Shown here: piece after piece, positions 15,394-18,328 of the stretch | Position numbering within the stretch: the stretch's first letter is position 1 | Layout: every line of letters begins with the position of its first letter | Assembly (NCBI GenBank): GCA_964620095.1 | Contig: CAZUGT010000172.1 | Span: 1 to 18,328, forward strand | Reading direction: 5' to 3' | DNA from: JAJDXO01 sp964620095 | GTDB lineage: Bacteria > Pseudomonadota > Alphaproteobacteria > Rhodospirillales > UBA2165 | DNA length: 18,328 nucleotides | Notes under the pieces: generated by a model | What the model saw: the letters and a program-made list of their open reading frames with translations, nothing else | What the model was told of the DNA's origin: nothing | The model's database searches: none | Made by a program: the position numbers and the translations under genes

Positions 15394-15527
15394 CGTATTC
15401 CGAATTCCCGCTGGACGACAGCGAGAAAATGGCCGCCGGACCCGTCGAGGCCGGTGACCGCTCTGTCCCGATGGTGCGTAAATCGGGGAGAGAATTTCAC
15501 AGACCTGACAAGGAGGTTGAACGATGA
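15390..15527 (+). CDS. Small 45-residue ORF overlapping both transporter genes
   Basis: A 45-codon frame starts at ATG 15390, overlapping the permease stop as ATGA, behind a purine-rich GGGGGTGGGG. It ends at TGA 15525-15527, overlapping the binding-protein start as ATGA. The peptide (MTYSEFPLDDSEKMAAG... ending RPDKEVER) is hydrophilic and charged, with no membrane segment or known motif. Four-base overlaps at both ends are the mark of translational coupling and make a real gene plausible; it may also simply be a spacer frame that keeps ribosomes moving between the permease and the highly translated binding protein. I recognise no family. Confidence 0.45.
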   Translation: MTYSEFPLDDSEKMAAGPVEAGDRSVPMVRKSGREFHRPDKEVER

Positions 15528-16603
15528 AACTAGTGAAGAGTATAGCGTTGGCGGCGGTTGCTGTTTCGCTGCTTCCAACGGCCACGGCTGGCGCGGCCGA
15601 GTTTTACGCAGGCAAGAAAATTACCTGTGTCGTGCCCTACGCGCCCGGAGGCGGAACGGATTCCTTCTTCCGTGTCGTCGTGCCGCACCTGGCGCGTCTC
15701 ATCCCGGGCAAGCCCGACGTGATCATCAACAACATGTCCGGCGCCGGCGGCCTGAAGGCCAACAACTACGCATCGAACGAGATGCCGAACAACGGCTCGG
15801 AGATGCTTTGTGCGCCCTGGCTTTCCATTGCCCAGTTGACCAAGCGCAAGGGTGTTCGCTTCGACTATTCGAAAATGCGGGTGGTCGGCGGTGAAAGCGC
15901 AATCAACACCGCGGTCATCAACAAGGGCGTGCTCGTCGGCGGCGACCGGACGACCATCGGCAAGGGCAAGCAGCCGCTGGTCGTTGCCGGTCTGAGCCCG
16001 TCATCGACCCTCGACCTGCGCCAACGGCTTGGCCTGGATGTGCTCGGCGTGAAGTACAAATACGTCCCGGGCTATCGCGGTTCGGCGAAGCAGATCCCGG
16101 CCTTCCTGTCGGGTGAGGTCAGCCTGTTGGGATTGAACTACGGAACATACGTTTCCGTGATGAAAAGCTCCCTGGTCGATCAAGGCCCGGGCATGCTGTG
16201 GGTCGATTATCCGAAGATCGGCGCCGATGGCAGCGCCTCGGCCAACGCGGTTCTGATGAAACAGGGTGTGCCGACGCTGGATGGGCTGCACAAGAAAATG
16301 CACGGCAAGCCGCCCTCGGGCGCGCATTGGGAAGCCTACAAAGTGCTGACCCACCTATCCTCCATGGGACTTTCGGTCTGGTTGCCGGCAGGCACGCCGG
16401 ATGCGGCGTTCAACGCGATAAAGGCCGGCTGGGAGGCGCTTCCGAATGATCCGGCCTTCAAGGCGGCCCACGAAAAAGCCTTCGGCAAGGCCGTGAACTT
16501 CGTCAACTACAAGGGGGCGCTGGCCGCGCAGAATGCCGTGGCTACCGTGGGCGCGGACATGGTGAAGTTCTTCCAGGATTACATCGCCCAGGGCGAGAAA
16601 TAA
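15524..16603 (+). CDS. TctC/Bug-family periplasmic substrate-binding protein
   Basis: The 359-residue protein starts with a typical Sec signal peptide (MKLVKSIALAAVAVSLLPTATAGAA, cleavage near residue 25). The mature part shows Bug-family marks: FYAGKKITCVVPYAPGGGTDSFFRVVVPHL near the N terminus, where the PGGGTD loop binds the ligand carboxylate, then IINNMSGAGGLKANNY, and VWLPAGTPDAAFNAIKAGWEAL late. It delivers an organic acid to the fused TctA-TctB permease. AAGGAGG (15510-15516) lies 7 bases before ATG 15524 and is the strongest ribosome site in the operon, fitting the need for excess binding protein. Bug proteins vary widely in ligand, so the substrate cannot be told. A clear hairpin terminator follows at 16642. 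Confidence 0.9.
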   Translation: MKLVKSIALAAVAVSLLPTATAGAAEFYAGKKITCVVPYAPGGGTDSFFRVVVPHLARLIPGKPDVIINNMSGAGGLKANNYASNEMPNNGSEMLCAPWLSIAQLTKRKGVRFDYSKMRVVGGESAINTAVINKGVLVGGDRTTIGKGKQPLVVAGLSPSSTLDLRQRLGLDVLGVKYKYVPGYRGSAKQIPAFLSGEVSLLGLNYGTYVSVMKSSLVDQGPGMLWVDYPKIGADGSASANAVLMKQGVPTLDGLHKKMHGKPPSGAHWEAYKVLTHLSSMGLSVWLPAGTPDAAFNAIKAGWEALPNDPAFKAAHEKAFGKAVNFVNYKGALAAQNAVATVGADMVKFFQDYIAQGEK

Positions 16604-16641
16604 CCCGCCCGGCGTGAAATACGCCAAGTCATCTTGACTAA

Positions 16642-16668
16642 CCCGCCGGGTGAATATCGCCCGGCGGG
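16642..16668 (+). terminator. Hairpin terminator after the binding-protein gene
   Basis: CCCGCCGGG (16642-16650) and CCCGGCGGG (16660-16668) form a perfect 9-base-pair GC stem with a 9-base loop, followed by ATTCTGTTTCCC, a short and imperfect T-rich tail. It lies 38 bases after the stop at 16603 and would end the operon. The remaining 200 bases before the aminotransferase hold no gene I can support. Confidence 0.7.
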
Positions 16669-16875
16669 ATTCTGTTTCCCGAACCAAGACGAGTGGGTGG
16701 CGGACACCGGCTTTCGTCCGGTTGCGGCGCGAAAATGGCGAGCTTCGCAGGCGGAAAGGGCGGTATCCGCCGATGCCGTATCGGGTGAATTGGTGGACCG
16801 GCCCATGGGTTTTGGGCAAGATCGAGCCCGGCGGTTCGATCCAGGCCATAACGGCGGAAAATTATCGGGGGAGAC

Positions 16876-18108
16876 ATGGCCAACAAATTTCAGCCCAGGT
16901 TCCGTAACGATCTCCCGGCGGCGGCAAAACGCTGGAACGGGTTTCCGCGGTATAACTTCGTCGGCGGCCACAATGACGCCTCGGAGGTGCCGGTCGACGA
17001 ACTGGTCGCGGCCGCCGGTTCGGTTCTCGCCCGGGAGGGACGGACCCTGGCGTACTACGGATTGGAGAGCGGCGCGCAGGGCTATCTGCCCCTTCGGCGG
17101 CTTGTCGCGGCCCAGCTGAGCGGCCGCGCGAAAATGCGGGTTGGGGAGGACGACATCCTGCTGACGTCGGGCTCCCTCCAGGCCCTCGATCTGGTATTCG
17201 AGGCGTTTCTCGAACCGGGAGACACGGTGATCATCGAGGAGGCCTGCTACGGCGGGACGATCAGCCGGCTACAGCGGCTTGGGGTGACATATATAGGGAT
17301 CGAAGTCGATCGGGACGGAATGAGGACCGGCCGGCTTGCCGAGGTGCTCGGCGAATTGGAGGCCAAGGGGCAAATTCCGAAGCTCATCTATACGATTCCC
17401 ACCGTTCAAAACCCCACCGGCACGGTCATGAGCGAAGCCCGCCGGATGGAGCTTCTGGCGCTGGCCGGCAAATACGATGTGCCGGTCTTCGAAGATGACT
17501 GCTACGCGGATTTGCTATGGGACGGGGAGCGCCCGCCCTCGATCCGGGCATTGGAGCAGGAGGGAGCCGACAGCGGGCGTGTAATTTACTGCGGTTCCTT
17601 TTCCAAGACCGTCGCCCCCGCCTTGAGGGTCGGCTATCTGGTCGCCGATTGGCCGGTGCTCAGCCGCCTGCTGCCGCTCAAGACGGATGCGGGCAGCGGC
17701 GCGCTCGAGCAGATGGTTCTGGCGGAATACGGCGCCGCGCGGTTCGACGGCCACGTCAGCGAGCTGTCGGCCGTCCTCAAGGAGAAAGCGGAACTCATGG
17801 CCGCGTCGCTGGCCGAACAATTCGGCGCTCAGGTGGAGTTTACGGCGCCCAGGGGCGGGATCTTCATTTGGGTGACCTTCCCGGAGGAGGTCGACACGAC
17901 CAGTCTCGCCGCCGCCGCCCTGGAAGAGGGAGTGGAGATCAATCCCGGCGTCGAATGGTCGGTCGACCCGGGCTATGGCCGCCGGCGTGTGCGCCTGTGT
18001 TTCGGCAGCGCGACCAAGCAGGAGATTTCCGAAGGCATCGCGCGGCTGGCCGATATTTGCCACAAGCAGACCGGCATCCCCGCGCGAAGCGGAAACGTGG
18101 AGCGTTAG
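16876..18108 (+). CDS. PLP-dependent aminotransferase (fold type I, class I/II, LysN/MocR-effector-like)
   Basis: The 410-residue protein is a fold-type I aminotransferase: YYGLESGAQGYLPLRRLVAAQL, LTSGSLQALDLV (97-108), YTIPTVQNPTG with Asn179 and Pro180, FEDDCYADLLW (205-215, Asp207/Asp208 for the PLP ring nitrogen), and SFSKTVAPALRVGY with the PLP-binding Lys244. Its nearest relatives are the aromatic/alpha-aminoadipate aminotransferases and the effector domains of MocR regulators; no DNA-binding domain is attached, so it should be an enzyme. GGGGGAG precedes ATG 16876. It lies beyond the terminator at 16642 and so probably has its own promoter, which I could not identify. It might remove or add the amino group of a pathway product or may be unrelated housekeeping; the amino donor and acceptor are unknown. 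Confidence 0.87.
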   Translation: MANKFQPRFRNDLPAAAKRWNGFPRYNFVGGHNDASEVPVDELVAAAGSVLAREGRTLAYYGLESGAQGYLPLRRLVAAQLSGRAKMRVGEDDILLTSGSLQALDLVFEAFLEPGDTVIIEEACYGGTISRLQRLGVTYIGIEVDRDGMRTGRLAEVLGELEAKGQIPKLIYTIPTVQNPTGTVMSEARRMELLALAGKYDVPVFEDDCYADLLWDGERPPSIRALEQEGADSGRVIYCGSFSKTVAPALRVGYLVADWPVLSRLLPLKTDAGSGALEQMVLAEYGAARFDGHVSELSAVLKEKAELMAASLAEQFGAQVEFTAPRGGIFIWVTFPEEVDTTSLAAAALEEGVEINPGVEWSVDPGYGRRRVRLCFGSATKQEISEGIARLADICHKQTGIPARSGNVER

Positions 18109-18120
18109 CGCCGGCGCGCT

Positions 18121-18195
18121 TGTCCCCTCTCCCCCCATGGGGTTTTAGGGGACATCCCTAACCCCGAGCTGGTGAGAGGGTCAGGGTGAGGGGGA
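18121..18195. repeat. C/G-rich intergenic palindromic element, possible terminator
   Basis: TGTCCCCT (18121-18128) pairs with AGGGGACA (18147-18154) around an inner CCCCATGGGG (18133-18142), making a strong stem. It is followed by GTGAGAGGGTCAGGGTGAGGGGG, a purine-rich stretch of a type common in dispersed intergenic repeats of GC-rich proteobacteria. Sitting 13 bases past the aminotransferase stop it could also end that transcript. Repeat family membership is judged from memory. Confidence 0.5.
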
Positions 18196-18209
18196 GCAAA
18201 GCCCAATTC

Positions 18210-18240
18210 GTCATACCCCGGCGCAAGTCCGGGGTATCCA
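18210..18240. repeat. Palindromic intergenic repeat (GTCAT...CCGG...ATCCA type)
   Basis: ATACCCCGG (18213-18221) and CCGGGGTAT (18229-18237) form a perfect 9-base-pair stem with the loop CGCAAGT, flanked by CGTC and CCA. This is the layout of a very common dispersed palindromic repeat in alphaproteobacterial genomes. Copy number cannot be seen in this window. Confidence 0.6.
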
Positions 18241-18256
18241 CATTTTCAGTTTTGAA

Positions 18257-18328
18257 CCACAGAGACGGTGAAACAGTGAGATAGGAGGAGTTATCCAATC
18301 CTCCTCAGTGAACTCTGTGCCTCTGTGG
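18257..18328. repeat. Nested inverted repeat with CCACAGAG ends
   Basis: CCACAGAG (18257-18264) is matched by CTCTGTGG (18321-18328) at the window edge, and an inner AGGAGGA (18283-18289) pairs with TCCTCCT (18299-18305). The arms between are only partly complementary. It resembles the CCACAGAG-type mobile-looking intergenic repeats seen in many environmental bacteria. It may continue beyond the window. It carries no coding sequence. Confidence 0.5.

Noticed and set aside
13207..15585. A 792-codon open frame on the minus strand opposite the permease gene
   Set aside because: It is rich in His, Gln, Arg and Asp with no recognisable domain. It mirrors a clear TctA-TctB gene, as often happens opposite GC-rich coding sequence.
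16634..17119. A 161-codon plus-strand frame across the terminator and the start of the aminotransferase
   Set aside because: It starts just before the hairpin stem, has no motif, and overlaps the certain aminotransferase frame.

Overview
The window is a GC-rich, densely packed piece of bacterial chromosome. It is probably from an alphaproteobacterium or a close relative: it has TRAP and tripartite tricarboxylate (TTT) transporters, a LigM-like tetrahydrofolate-dependent demethylase, and a palindromic intergenic repeat of the GTCAT...CCGG...CCGG...ATCCA type. The assignment rests on gene content and base composition only. There are no RNA genes, CRISPR arrays or transposases.

Layout. (1) 1-1304, plus strand: the end of a TRAP transporter large permease, then a luciferase-like flavin monooxygenase resembling RutA. 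(2) 1506-2372, minus strand: a methylenetetrahydrofolate reductase-like protein. (3) 2513-4066, plus strand: a two-gene unit with a cytoplasmic seven-bladed Asp-box propeller and an unrecognised 189-residue protein. (4) 4081-5445, minus strand: a LigM/DesA-like (GcvT fold) O-demethylase. (5) 5675-10184, plus strand: a protein with a helix-turn-helix and a degenerate methyltransferase-like region, an NDP-forming acyl-CoA synthetase, an SDR dehydrogenase, and a 4-oxalocrotonate tautomerase homologue with Ala in place of the catalytic Pro1. (6) 10282-16603, plus strand: a RutB-like isochorismatase-family hydrolase, a crotonase, a PYROXD2/phytoene-desaturase-like flavoprotein, a fused TctA-TctB permease, a 45-codon overlapping small ORF and a TctC-type binding protein, closed by a hairpin terminator. 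(7) 16876-18108: a PLP aminotransferase, followed by 220 bases of stacked intergenic repeats.

Reading the genes together (inference): this looks like a catabolic island for an imported organic acid that probably carries a methoxy or other methyl group and perhaps an amide or heterocyclic nitrogen. TRAP and TTT systems import it, LigM moves the methyl group to tetrahydrofolate, and the MTHFR-like protein oxidises methyl-THF. The luciferase-like monooxygenase and isochorismatase-like hydrolase could open and hydrolyse the core. The acyl-CoA synthetase, flavoprotein, crotonase and SDR fit a CoA-linked beta-oxidation-like sequence. The substrate cannot be named from sequence.

The most notable regulatory signal is an identical 20-base element, CTAGTGGGATAAAGTGGGCA, about 30 bases upstream of two separate transcription units 7.8 kb apart (2460 and 10232). 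A related double TAATGGGCA element lies in the divergent promoter region at 5502. These sites suggest one regulon. The HTH/methyltransferase-like protein at 5675 is a candidate local regulator.
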